DNA of 64,000 bases, from NCBI RefSeq assembly GCF_013346665.1, contig NZ_JABVBB010000021.1, positions 682,001 through 746,000 of the forward strand, read 5' to 3'. This stretch comes from Sulfitobacter maritimus (GTDB taxonomy: Bacteria; Pseudomonadota; Alphaproteobacteria; Rhodobacterales; Rhodobacteraceae). The notes under the pieces were generated by a model that saw only the letters and a list, made by a program, of their open reading frames with translations, did no database searches and was not told the origin of the DNA. Positions 43,339 to 52,455 of this stretch are shown here, piece after piece. The position numbers were made by a program, and so were the translations under genes. Numbering within the stretch: position 1 is the first letter of the stretch; each line of letters opens with the position of its first letter.

Positions 43339-43364
43339 GGGCCGCGCGGTGATCCGCACGGCCC
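43339..43364 (-). terminator. Intercistronic hairpin between dctP and dctQ
   Basis: Stem GGGCCGCGCGG (43339-43349) with CCGCACGGCCC (43354-43364), one mismatch. No T-run on the minus strand, so likely an RNA-stabilising or attenuating hairpin, common between binding protein and permease genes. Confidence 0.5.
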
Positions 43365-43388
43365 CAAATCGCTCTGAGCGCGCGTCGG

Positions 43389-44405
43389 TTAATTGGACGC
43401 GCGTTCTTTTTCAAGCGTTTCCATTACGAGGTCATAGAGCTCTTGGCCCGGAATGCCTTGGGCTTCCATCTCCTTAATCCACGCCTCACGCGCCGGATCA
43501 GCAGCCTGCTCTTTGAACTTTGCGATCACGTCGTCGCTGTATTCGACCTTCTCAACGCCCTTCTCCTCAAGGATGGAATCCCATTTCTTGAGCAGTTCGG
43601 CGTAATTAGAAAGATAGTGATCCAGCGCCTCATCCACCGATCCATCCAGCGCTTCGCGCTCTTCGTCGCTCAGCGCCTCATAGGCGTCGACATTGACCAC
43701 CACCGGGCAGTTCACCGTGCCGGGGTTGAGGTTTGCAGTCCACCAGTCGGCCTTGTTGATCGTGCCAAAGCTCAGATGTGCGTGCTGGGCAAAGGCCACG
43801 GTGTCGACCACACCCGATTCCATCGCGTTATAGGCTTCCGTCGCGGTGACAGAGGTCGGCACGGCGCCAACCGCCTCAAAGGCTTTGCCCAGACCACCGG
43901 TCGCACGCACCCGCATCCCGTCGAAGTCCTCCAACGTGGTGCGCGGCTCGCCGGTGCCAACAAGGTTGTATTGTGGCATTGGCGAGGTCATCAGCATCTT
44001 GGCGTTCCACTGGGCCATCTCTTCGGCCACGGCGGGGTGGTCATAGACCGCCTTTGACACGGCGACTTCTTCTTCAAGGTTGCTGACCCCAAGGAACGGC
44101 AGTTCCAGCACGGTGATCGCACGGTTCTTGTCGGGGTGATAACCGGCGCAGAACTGGGCCATCTCGAAGGCGCCGATTGAAATGCCATCAAGGTTTTCGC
44201 GGTTCTTGGACAGGCCACCGTAGCTTACGTTGATCGTAAATTCACCGTTGGTCTTCTCAGAAACGAGTTCAGCAATCTTCTCAATATGTTCGGTGAAAGC
44301 GCGGCGCTTGCCCCAGACAGAGGCGTTCCATTCGGTTGCAGCAGCCTCGCCCACAAAGGCAACACTCAGCGCACAGGCGGCAGCGCCGCTCAGCAATTTG
44401 TTCAT
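43389..44405 (-). CDS. dctP: TRAP transporter substrate-binding protein DctP
   Basis: Periplasmic solute receptor (338 residues) with a signal peptide (MNKLLSGAAACALSVAFVGEAAA). DctP family features: GGLSKNRENLDGISIGAFEMAQFCAGY, LPFLGVSNLEE, DFDGMRVRATGGLGKAFEAVGAVPTSVTATEAYNAMESGVVDTVAF, the last with the Arg that binds the carboxylate of the ligand. Substrate class (organic acid) is general for the family; the precise ligand is unknown. ATG at 44405 is preceded by GGGAGAG; the upstream frame to 44651 is not used. Divergent from acs. Confidence 0.94.
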   Translation of the reverse strand: MNKLLSGAAACALSVAFVGEAAATEWNASVWGKRRAFTEHIEKIAELVSEKTNGEFTINVSYGGLSKNRENLDGISIGAFEMAQFCAGYHPDKNRAITVLELPFLGVSNLEEEVAVSKAVYDHPAVAEEMAQWNAKMLMTSPMPQYNLVGTGEPRTTLEDFDGMRVRATGGLGKAFEAVGAVPTSVTATEAYNAMESGVVDTVAFAQHAHLSFGTINKADWWTANLNPGTVNCPVVVNVDAYEALSDEEREALDGSVDEALDHYLSNYAELLKKWDSILEEKGVEKVEYSDDVIAKFKEQAADPAREAWIKEMEAQGIPGQELYDLVMETLEKERASN

Positions 44406-44754
44406 AGTTCTCTCCCATATGTCCCGCCCCTTTGCGGGCGGATTGGCGGACAGGCTACCGCGCGCGGCACGACCTGCCAACCCTGTGATGCCGCGCAAAT
44501 TTACCGCCCGCAAGGCGGATGAACAATTTTTAACCGCCAATAGGTTGAAACTAGGCGCAAAACCGGGAGCATCCGCGCAAAATTGACAGCTTCCGGTCAA
44601 AGCGGGAAAAACCTTTACAGACAACCCCTTGCATTCCGGTTGCTTATTCACTTCTTTTCACGGAGCGTTATGATCCCGCCAAGGAGGACGCCAAGGGGAC
44701 GCAGGCTCGGCCCGCTCGCCCTGGCATGACGCGCACATCAAGGGAGGAACCACC
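44406..44754. promoter_or_regulatory. Divergent regulatory region of dctP and acs
   Basis: 349 bp without a gene between divergent dctP and acs. Contains three direct GCGCAAA copies (44493-44499, 44555-44561, 44575-44581), the last two 20 bp apart, which could bind a shared regulator, and TTGACA at 44583-44588 as a possible acs -35 element without a clear -10. Confidence 0.45.
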
Positions 44755-46710
44755 ATGTCCGACGCCACCGCCAAGACCTATCCGCCATCCGCCGACATGG
44801 CCGCCCGCGCCCATGTGAACGCAGAGCGTTATGCCGAAATGTATGACGCCTCGATCAACGACACCGAAGGTTTCTGGCGCCAACAGGCGCAGCGGATCGA
44901 CTGGATCAAACCCTTTACCCAAGTCAAAGAGGTCAGCTTTGATCCCGGCGCGGTCAGCATCAAGTGGTTCGCGGATGGGGAGCTGAACGTCAGCGCCAAC
45001 TGCATTGACCGCCACCTTGAAACCCGTGGCGATCAGACGGCGATCATCTGGGAGCCGGATGACCCTAAAGACGACGCCCTGCATATTTCCTACCGCGAGT
45101 TGCACGCGAACACCTGCCGCATGGCGAACGTTTTGCGCGACCTCGGCGTGGGCAAAGGCGACCGCGTCGTCATCTACATGCCGATGATCCCCGAAGCGGC
45201 CTATGCGATGCTGGCCTGTGCGCGGATCGGTGCGATCCACTCCATCGTTTTCGCGGGCTTCTCGCCCGACGCCCTCGCCGCCCGCGTGAATGGCTCTGAA
45301 GCAAAGGTTGTCATCACCGCCGACGAAGCCCCCCGCGGTGGCAAAGCAACCCCACTGAAAGCCAATGCTGACAAGGCGCTGGCGCAATGTGACGCGTCTG
45401 TGCAATGCCTTGTCGTGCGCCGCACAGGGGGCGATGTGGCATGGGACGATGCCCGCGACCGGGACTACAACGCGCTGGCCGAAAAGGCATCCGATAGCTG
45501 CGAGCCGGTCGCGATGGGGGCCGAAGACCCGCTCTTCATCCTCTACACCTCCGGCTCTACCGGTCAGCCCAAGGGCGTGGTGCACACCACCGGCGGCTAC
45601 CTTACCTATGCCGCGCTGACCCATGAGGTGACTTTCGACTACCATGGCGGCGACGTCTACTGGTGTACGGCAGACGTGGGTTGGGTCACGGGCCACAGCT
45701 ATATTGTCTATGGCCCGCTGGCCAATGGCGCGACCACGCTAATGTTCGAAGGCGTGCCAACCTACCCCGACGCCAGCCGCTTTTGGCAGGTCTGCGAGAA
45801 ACACAAAGTCACGCAGTTCTACACCGCCCCCACCGCCATTCGCGCGTTGATGGGACAGGGCAACGACTATGTGACCCAAAGCGATCTGTCATCGCTGCGC
45901 ATCCTTGGCACCGTGGGTGAGCCGATCAACCCCGAAGCGTGGAACTGGTATCACGACGTCGTCGGCCAATCCCGCTGTCCCATTGTCGACACATGGTGGC
46001 AAACCGAAACAGGCGGCCACCTGATGACCCCCCTGCCCGGCGCGCATGACATGAAACCGGGGGCGGCGATGAAACCGTTCTTTGGCATCAAACCCGTCGT
46101 GCTCGACCCAACCTCAGGCAAAGAGATCGAAGGCAACCCCGCTGAGGGCGTGCTCTGCATCGCTGACAGTTGGCCCGGCCAAATGCGCACCATCTGGGGC
46201 GACCATGAGCGCTTCGAGAAAACCTATTTCGCGGATTATCCGGGCTATTACTTCACCGGCGACGGCTGCAAACGGGATGCGGACGGCGACTATTGGATCA
46301 CGGGCCGGGTCGATGATGTGATCAACGTCTCTGGCCACCGTATGGGCACGGCAGAGGTCGAAAGCGCGCTTGTCGCCCATGACAAAGTCGCCGAAGCCGC
46401 CGTAGTCGGCTATCCGCATGATGTCAAAGGCCAAGGCATCTATTGCTACGTCACGCTGATGTCCGGCGAAGAGCCGAGTGAGGAACTGCGCAAGGAACTG
46501 CGCGACTGGGTGCGCCAAGAAATCGGCCCGATCGCCTCGCCCGATCTGATCCAATGGGCGCCCGGCCTGCCCAAAACCCGCTCCGGCAAGATCATGCGGC
46601 GCATCCTGCGCAAGATCGCTGAGGACGATTACGGCGCCTTGGGCGATACCTCGACATTGGCCGATCCAACTGTGGTCGAAGATCTGATCGGCAACCGCAT
46701 GAACCGCTAA
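44755..46710 (+). CDS. acs: Acetyl-CoA synthetase
   Basis: AMP-forming acetate--CoA ligase (651 residues), activates acetate for the TCA/ethylmalonyl-CoA pathways. Conserved blocks: [35 protein letters not shown], the P-loop [21 protein letters not shown] near residue 263, WWQTETGGH near 413, [38 protein letters not shown] and the C-terminal acetylation site lysine in [13 protein letters not shown] near 609. Ribosome binding site GGGAGGAACCACC. Followed by a strong terminator. Confidence 0.97.
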   Translation: MSDATAKTYPPSADMAARAHVNAERYAEMYDASINDTEGFWRQQAQRIDWIKPFTQVKEVSFDPGAVSIKWFADGELNVSANCIDRHLETRGDQTAIIWEPDDPKDDALHISYRELHANTCRMANVLRDLGVGKGDRVVIYMPMIPEAAYAMLACARIGAIHSIVFAGFSPDALAARVNGSEAKVVITADEAPRGGKATPLKANADKALAQCDASVQCLVVRRTGGDVAWDDARDRDYNALAEKASDSCEPVAMGAEDPLFILYTSGSTGQPKGVVHTTGGYLTYAALTHEVTFDYHGGDVYWCTADVGWVTGHSYIVYGPLANGATTLMFEGVPTYPDASRFWQVCEKHKVTQFYTAPTAIRALMGQGNDYVTQSDLSSLRILGTVGEPINPEAWNWYHDVVGQSRCPIVDTWWQTETGGHLMTPLPGAHDMKPGAAMKPFFGIKPVVLDPTSGKEIEGNPAEGVLCIADSWPGQMRTIWGDHERFEKTYFADYPGYYFTGDGCKRDADGDYWITGRVDDVINVSGHRMGTAEVESALVAHDKVAEAAVVGYPHDVKGQGIYCYVTLMSGEEPSEELRKELRDWVRQEIGPIASPDLIQWAPGLPKTRSGKIMRRILRKIAEDDYGALGDTSTLADPTVVEDLIGNRMNR

Positions 46711-46714
46711 GCAT

Positions 46715-46741
46715 AAAGGCCGCCCCACTGGGCGGCCTTTT
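46715..46741 (+). terminator. Rho-independent terminator of acs
   Basis: Perfect 11-bp stem AAAGGCCGCCC (46715-46725) with GGGCGGCCTTT (46730-46740), 4-nt loop, followed by T. The A/T flanks make it usable for the convergent DUF992 gene too. Confidence 0.9.
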
Positions 46742-46777
46742 GGATTTCACGACAGAGCTTGCCTGTCGGGATGGGCT

Positions 46778-47281
46778 TTACCCTTCAACGCGCTGAAGAT
46801 TGATTTCACCTACGCCGACGGCAAAGTTCACGCCCGTCTGGGTGTTTACACTGAGCGGCTGAAGCATCAGCGTGTCCTCTGAGCCACCAGTCATCAGATT
46901 TGCGCCCGCGCCCACACCGACTGTTGCCTCGGCGGAGACACCCTTAAAGCTGCCATTCAAACCGCCTTCGACATATTCGGACTCGGTAGGAGCCAGCACC
47001 AGCCACGACATCTGACCGTTCTGCGTCTTGCCGATGTCCACACCCCAGCGGTTGATCTCACCGACATAGGTTTCATCCTCCAACCCCTCTTCGATGGGGT
47101 TAAAGGTGCAGGTCAGCTCGCGGGTGGAGCCAAAGATAAAGCCAGTGCCATCGCCCACATCGCAAGACAGTGAGCCAATTTCAGCGTGGTCTACCGTTTC
47201 ATTATCATCTGCCAGCGCGGTGCTGGCGAAACCCGCGCTCAAAAGCGCGGCGGTAAGGGTGAGTTTGCGCGTGTTCAACAT
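46778..47281 (-). CDS. Secreted DUF992 domain protein
   Basis: 167-residue predicted periplasmic protein of unknown function. Signal peptide MLNTRKLTLTAALLSAGFASTALA (cleavage near residue 24). DUF992 features: IGSLSCDVGDGTGFIFGSTRELTCTFNP, GEINRWGVDIG and SWLVLAPT. The start at 47281 is chosen; a longer frame reaches 47311. Alone, convergent with acs. Confidence 0.88.
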   Translation of the reverse strand: MLNTRKLTLTAALLSAGFASTALADDNETVDHAEIGSLSCDVGDGTGFIFGSTRELTCTFNPIEEGLEDETYVGEINRWGVDIGKTQNGQMSWLVLAPTESEYVEGGLNGSFKGVSAEATVGVGAGANLMTGGSEDTLMLQPLSVNTQTGVNFAVGVGEINLQRVEG

Positions 47282-47562
47282 TGTCTGTCTCTTTCCGATG
47301 CGTATTGGCACATCTTTCCTTCAGTGAACGGCATTCGGGTGCCTGATTGAGTGGGCGAATATCCCCCACCCCCGACAGCCAGCATCTGCCCCTTAACCGG
47401 GGCCGATGTTGCCTCTCATCGCGGGGTCAACCCTTGGCAGGGGCCGCAGTTCCACGCGCCGTTGGATATGTCGCTCTGCCCGCGCCCGCGCGTGACCCAA
47501 ATGCCGCGCAATCGCGGCTCTCGGCTGGACAAATCACCGATCACATGGCACCGCTTGTCGCT

Positions 47563-48075
47563 ATGAGTGATGAACCGATCCCCTTTACCCCCGCCAGTGG
47601 CGATGCCACCGCCCTGCGCCGCGCCTTCGGGCGTTTTGGGACCGGGGTGACCGTTGTAACTACGCAAACGCCGCGGGGACCGCTGGGGATGACCGCGAAT
47701 TCTTTCGCGTCTGTTTCGCTCGACCCCGCGCTAGTGCTTTGGTCGCCCGCGATTTCATCTAAACGACATGACAGTTTCGTCGCAGCCGCGTCGTTTTGCA
47801 TTCATGTGCTGGCCGCCGATCAAGAAGCGCTCGCTCAGCATTTCGCAACACAGGGCCATGATTTCAGCCCGTTTGATTGGACCAAAGGCCCCGGCGGCGC
47901 GCCGACCTTTGCGGGCGCTTTGGCGCAGTTCCACTGTGACACCTTCGCCGTGCATCCGGCTGGGGATCATTCGCTGATCCTCGGTCATGTGCGCCATATC
48001 GCGATGCGCGACGATGGCGCGGCGGGGCTGATGTTTGACCAAGGCCGTTATGGGCAGTTCACCCCGCGTGACTAA
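47563..48075 (+). CDS. Flavin reductase family protein
   Basis: 170-residue FMN-binding NAD(P)H:flavin oxidoreductase-like protein; members supply reduced flavin to two-component monooxygenases. Motifs: RRAFGRFGTGVTVVTTQTPRGPLGMTANSFASVSLDPALVLWSPA and FCIHVLAADQEALAQHFA, and HSLILGHVRHI. ATG at 47563 is used; the open frame extends to 47347 but lacks homology there. No monooxygenase gene is in the window. Confidence 0.93.
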   Translation: MSDEPIPFTPASGDATALRRAFGRFGTGVTVVTTQTPRGPLGMTANSFASVSLDPALVLWSPAISSKRHDSFVAAASFCIHVLAADQEALAQHFATQGHDFSPFDWTKGPGGAPTFAGALAQFHCDTFAVHPAGDHSLILGHVRHIAMRDDGAAGLMFDQGRYGQFTPRD

Positions 48076-48084
48076 GCGGGTATG

Positions 48085-48109
48085 AAAGGGCGCCAGATCG
48101 GCGCCCTTT
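48085..48109 (+). terminator. Stem-loop terminator after the flavin reductase gene
   Basis: Perfect stem AAAGGGCGCC (48085-48094) with GGCGCCCTTT (48100-48109) and 5-nt loop; weak T-tract (TTTGATCTTT). Also lies beyond the tamB stop on the opposite strand. Confidence 0.7.
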
Positions 48110-48114
48110 GATCT

Positions 48115-51100
48115 TTAGTAATCCCGCTCAAAGAAGATACCGATGCTGCTTTCGCCATCGGACTCCAACGTCCCCTTAGCCGTCAGACTTTCGGTGATGT
48201 CGAGGTTCAGCGAAACCTCTCCGGTGCCGTCGGATGCGGCGGTGACATCGGTATAGACGTTATCGGTCAGGTATTTGCCCAAGCGCAGAGCGGTCGCCCC
48301 GTCCTCGGTCGTGGTCACGTCAAGGTCATCGAGCCCAAAGCCCTCGCGCAGGTTGCCGATGATGCCGTCCCCGCCCCGTCCGGCAAGCGTTGCGACGGCG
48401 CTGGCCAGTTGCAGTGCCTGAAAGGCCGAGATTTCGGAAATGTTGCGCCCAAAGAGCAGTTGCGACAAGACCTCATCCTGCGGTGCAGCGGGGGTGGATT
48501 CAAAGGTCACCTCAGGTTCATTTGCCGGACCGCTGACAATCACCCGCACCTCGCCCGACTTGGTATCGGTGGAGGTGACAAAGCGGATATAGGGGATCAG
48601 ATCGCCCTGAAACTGAACCGACCCTTCGTCCAACAAGAACCGTTTACCCAAGATATCAAGCCGCCCGCGAATGAGTTCAAAACGCCCAACGGACAACAGT
48701 TGATTGGTCGAGCCTGTAAGGCGCAGATTACCGCCCAATTCGGCGTCCAGCCCCCGGCCACGGACAAAGATCCGGTTCGGCGCATTAACCAGCACATCCA
48801 GCCCAAACCCCGGCCCAGAGGCGCGTTCCACCGGATCAGCGCCCGCTTCGGCACCATCAAGCTGCGCCTTGCGACGGGTCACGAGAACATCTGCTGGGGC
48901 ATTCACATGGGTAATCGGAGGGATGTCACCAATCGAGGTCAGCCCGGTTGAAGGCACCTGCACATTGGTCTCACCCACATCGATCCGCCCGGCGATGCGC
49001 GCACCGCCCGTCAGCGGACCGCTAAGGCGCAGATCACCGTTGAGCGTGGTGGAGTAGAGGCTTGGGTCCGCAAAAACGAGACCGCGCAGCGTGACGCTTA
49101 GATCAGCAGGGTAGCTTGGTGTGAGCGTCACTGCGCCCGTCACGCGCACTTGTCCCCCATCGACCGCTTGCCCGGTGACATTGATCTGCGCGCGGTTGTT
49201 GCCAAGCTGAATATCCGCGTCGATCCCCTGCAACGCGACCCGCAAATTGGGCGCGGTAAAGGTGGCATCATCGGTGGTGATGCGCCCGCTCACCGAACTG
49301 ACCGCCGGGGGACCGTTGATCTGCAAATCAAACCGCGCCTGCCCTTGCAGATCGCGGGGTGCGAGGAACGGACGGCTTAGCCCCAAAGGCGCATTGCCAG
49401 ACACGTCAAGGTTCAGCGTGCCATCGGTGTTCACCAGACCCTCAATGCTGGCCGTTGTGCCAGACGGACCTGTCGCATCGGTATCAACCCGCCAAGCCGA
49501 TCCCTCGCGCCGGGCGGAGCCTGCAACGCTCAATGGGCCGTTCACCTTATCAACCAGCACGCCGATGTCAGGCATGTTAACCTGAAAATCGACCGCCGCA
49601 TTGGGGCCTGTCACCAAACCCTCAATCGTGGCCCTCGCCCCGTAAGGACCGCTGGCGCTGGTATCGATCATCACCCCTTGCTCGGTCTGGCGCAGCACTC
49701 CGTTGGCCGCCAAACGGCCCGATACGCTTGGCGCAAAGGGGCTTACATCTGGCACGGCGAGGTCAAAGCGCAAAGAGACTTCGCCCGTCGCAAGCCCTTC
49801 GACCATGGCGCGGCTGCCGTGGGGGCCATTGGCATTTACATCGACCGCGATGCCCTGCGGCGTCTGACGAACACTGCCCGCCGCGGTCAAAGCGCCGTTC
49901 ACGCCGGGGGCCAAGGGGCTGACATTCGGCACGGAAAGATCAAAGTTCAGCGCCATCTCCGGCCCCGTTGCCAACCCTTCGACAGAGGCAGTGCTGCTGT
50001 AGGGGCCATCTGCGTCCACATCGACAAAGATGCCATCTGACGTTTGCCGAACATCGCCGCGCGCCGACAATGGGCCGTTCAGTTGCGGCACCACCGGGTT
50101 CACGTCGGGCATCGACAGTTGAAAGCTCAGCGCCATATTCGGCCCGGTGGCCAACCCTTCCAGCGCCACGCGGCTGCCATAGGGACCGCTGGCGATGGTG
50201 TAGATGACAAAACCCTGTTCGGTTTGCTCAAGCGAGCCGCTGGCCTCAACCGCGCCACTGACCTGTGGGACCAAAGGTTCGATATTGGGCAGAGAAAGAT
50301 CGAATGTCACATCAACGCGCGGCGTCACCAACCCTTTGACAGCAGCCTGAGCGTCCAAGGGGCCGCTGGCCTGGGTGTCGATCTGCCAGCCCTGCGGGGT
50401 TTGACGCAATTCGCCCTTGGCGGTGACTGGCCCGGTGATATCCGCATCAGGCAGGAAGTCCTCGATCCGGGGGACATCGGCGGTAAAATCGATCTGCGCG
50501 TCAGGGCCAGTGGCCAACCCCGATACGGTCAGCGCCGCGCCATAGGGGCCGTCTGTCACAGCATCGACTGTCCAGCCACGGCTGTCCTGCACCGCTGTTG
50601 CCTTGACGTCGATCGGGCCTTCATATTGCGGCGCGACCAGACCGATGTCGGCCAAGGTGAAGTCCAACTCGGCGCGGCTGTCATCGCTGCGCAATTCGGC
50701 GGTGCCCGACAGATCAAGCGCCGCGTTCTCAAGGTCCAATGCCCGCAGGAATGTCCCGTTTTCATTGCGAAGCGCGATCATGCGGAGATTGGTGCGCCCT
50801 GCGAGCAACGCATCCGCCTGCTCGATCCCGATCTTGAGGTCTTCGGTGATACCAGCCAGAGCCAGATCGAACATGCCGCTTAAAGGGGTCACGGTGCCAT
50901 TCAGCGCCATCGCGGTCGCCCCGGCGAGGTCGCGCCCTGCCAAACTGGAAAAGCGCGATATATCATCGGCTTCGACGGTGACCTTCAAGTCTGTCAGCAG
51001 CCCTGTGTCGATTCCGTCAACCGTCGCCTCTCCGGTCAGCCCGTAATCTTCGCCGGTTAGGGTCAGGCCGCTGATCTGCACCGGATCGCCCTCAACAAAC

Positions 51101-52455
51101 CGCACTTCGGCGCTGCCGGTGATCTTGTCCCCAATCGCGGCGGAACTGGCAGGGTCGGTGAGTTCCACCCCTTCGGCTGCAAAGCTCACATCGCCCAGAA
51201 ACTGTCCCAGACTGCCAAGATTGCCTTCGAGGATCCCGTCTAAGGTCAGTGTGGTCTGCCCGATCTTCAAAGCACCGGTGTCGAGCCCGGTAATGTCGAA
51301 ATTCCCGTCAAACCGGTCCCCATCGGCGGCGTCGTAATCGACCTCCAAAATCACCCCTTCGACCCGCGTCCCATCGCCCGAGACGGGCAAAAGGATCGAC
51401 GTGCCGTCGGGATTGGCGATACGCCCCTTAATATCGATCAGGCTGGGCCATTTCTCTTGGTTAAGCCTGACCTTGCCTTCCAGATCGACCGCATTGGCCG
51501 TGATCGTGAAGCTGCTCACGTCCACCGCGCCTGTGCTCTCAACCAAAGCGTCGAGCGCCAACCGCACATCCTCGCCAAAGAAATCACGGTAACGAGGGGC
51601 CAAAAGCGCTGTGATATCGCCGCCGATGTTGGCCTGAATACGCCGATCTGGGCTTTCGCTCGCACGCTGCGGGGTCTGGGTGCCCAGCGTCACCTGCCCG
51701 GCCAGCCGCTCTTGTCCATCGGTCGCGATTGTCACATCGGTCGCGTAGTCATCCAGCGGGCCGCTGCCCGCAACGGTCATCTCGACCGAGGGTTTCCCCG
51801 GCAGGTTCAACAGCCGTGCCGCAATGCCTTCGGGGTCTTCTTGTAGGTTCAACAGCAGATCGAGCAAACCTTCACTGCGGTCATAGTCCGCCTGAATGTC
51901 GAACACGCCCATTTTGCCATCCGTGCGGCGGGCCTGAAAGTCGACAATGCCCACCGTGTCCGTCAGCCGCGCATTGGCCTCAATCGACAGTTGCGCCGCT
52001 TCGCCCAAGATCGGCTCGCCCAGATTGATCTCCCCCACAGAAAAATCCGCGATTTCAACCGAGACCGGCAGGTCCGGCAGAGCAAAGGGTTTCGCCTCGG
52101 CATCGGGCAGCGTGGTTTCATTGCTGACCGGGAGCCGCTCTACATCCAGCCGCTCGGCGGTCAGCCTTTCGACTTCAAGGCGACCGCGCAGCAAGGCCGA
52201 GCGGTTCCAATCCAGCACGACACCTTCCAGCGTTAGCCAGATGCCATCGTCATCCGCGATGGTCATCTGGTCAAAGGACGCTTCCGAACTCAGCGCCCCT
52301 CTGAAACCATCGATACTGACCGTCCGGCCCGCGCCGCTTAGCGCGTCTTGGATGGTGCGGGTCAGAAAGCCCTTGTCGTCGTCTTGGGCCAAGGCCGGCA
52401 CAAGACTGGCAAACCAGACAAAAGCGATGGCGAGGAACTGAAAAAACTGCCGCAT
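48115..52455 (-). CDS. tamB: Translocation and assembly module protein TamB
   Basis: Very long (1446 residues) periplasm-spanning protein that links inner and outer membranes, works with TamA in outer-membrane assembly and phospholipid transport. N-terminal signal/anchor (FFQFLAIAFVWFASLVPALA), extended beta-rich body, and the conserved C-terminal DUF490 domain with TSTDTKSGEVRVIVSGPANEPEVTFESTPAAPQDEVLSQLLFGR and SLNLDITESLTAKGTLESDGESSIGIFFERDY. About seven 60-residue repeats in the middle. Its ATG overlaps the tamA stop by one base (TAATG). Confidence 0.95.
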   Translation of the reverse strand: MRQFFQFLAIAFVWFASLVPALAQDDDKGFLTRTIQDALSGAGRTVSIDGFRGALSSEASFDQMTIADDDGIWLTLEGVVLDWNRSALLRGRLEVERLTAERLDVERLPVSNETTLPDAEAKPFALPDLPVSVEIADFSVGEINLGEPILGEAAQLSIEANARLTDTVGIVDFQARRTDGKMGVFDIQADYDRSEGLLDLLLNLQEDPEGIAARLLNLPGKPSVEMTVAGSGPLDDYATDVTIATDGQERLAGQVTLGTQTPQRASESPDRRIQANIGGDITALLAPRYRDFFGEDVRLALDALVESTGAVDVSSFTITANAVDLEGKVRLNQEKWPSLIDIKGRIANPDGTSILLPVSGDGTRVEGVILEVDYDAADGDRFDGNFDITGLDTGALKIGQTTLTLDGILEGNLGSLGQFLGDVSFAAEGVELTDPASSAAIGDKITGSAEVRFVEGDPVQISGLTLTGEDYGLTGEATVDGIDTGLLTDLKVTVEADDISRFSSLAGRDLAGATAMALNGTVTPLSGMFDLALAGITEDLKIGIEQADALLAGRTNLRMIALRNENGTFLRALDLENAALDLSGTAELRSDDSRAELDFTLADIGLVAPQYEGPIDVKATAVQDSRGWTVDAVTDGPYGAALTVSGLATGPDAQIDFTADVPRIEDFLPDADITGPVTAKGELRQTPQGWQIDTQASGPLDAQAAVKGLVTPRVDVTFDLSLPNIEPLVPQVSGAVEASGSLEQTEQGFVIYTIASGPYGSRVALEGLATGPNMALSFQLSMPDVNPVVPQLNGPLSARGDVRQTSDGIFVDVDADGPYSSTASVEGLATGPEMALNFDLSVPNVSPLAPGVNGALTAAGSVRQTPQGIAVDVNANGPHGSRAMVEGLATGEVSLRFDLAVPDVSPFAPSVSGRLAANGVLRQTEQGVMIDTSASGPYGARATIEGLVTGPNAAVDFQVNMPDIGVLVDKVNGPLSVAGSARREGSAWRVDTDATGPSGTTASIEGLVNTDGTLNLDVSGNAPLGLSRPFLAPRDLQGQARFDLQINGPPAVSSVSGRITTDDATFTAPNLRVALQGIDADIQLGNNRAQINVTGQAVDGGQVRVTGAVTLTPSYPADLSVTLRGLVFADPSLYSTTLNGDLRLSGPLTGGARIAGRIDVGETNVQVPSTGLTSIGDIPPITHVNAPADVLVTRRKAQLDGAEAGADPVERASGPGFGLDVLVNAPNRIFVRGRGLDAELGGNLRLTGSTNQLLSVGRFELIRGRLDILGKRFLLDEGSVQFQGDLIPYIRFVTSTDTKSGEVRVIVSGPANEPEVTFESTPAAPQDEVLSQLLFGRNISEISAFQALQLASAVATLAGRGGDGIIGNLREGFGLDDLDVTTTEDGATALRLGKYLTDNVYTDVTAASDGTGEVSLNLDITESLTAKGTLESDGESSIGIFFERDY
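49381..50640 (-). repeat. Exact-period 180-bp (60-residue) tandem repeats within tamB
   Basis: Seven diverged units, each 180 bp, carrying EGLATGP...FxLSxPxxxPxxPxxxGxLxAxGxxRQTxxGxxxDxxAxGPYG. Corresponding bases recur at 49441, 49621, 49801, 49981, 50161, 50341 and 50521 with no length change. Protein-level repeat of the lipid-transfer beta groove. Confidence 0.88.
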
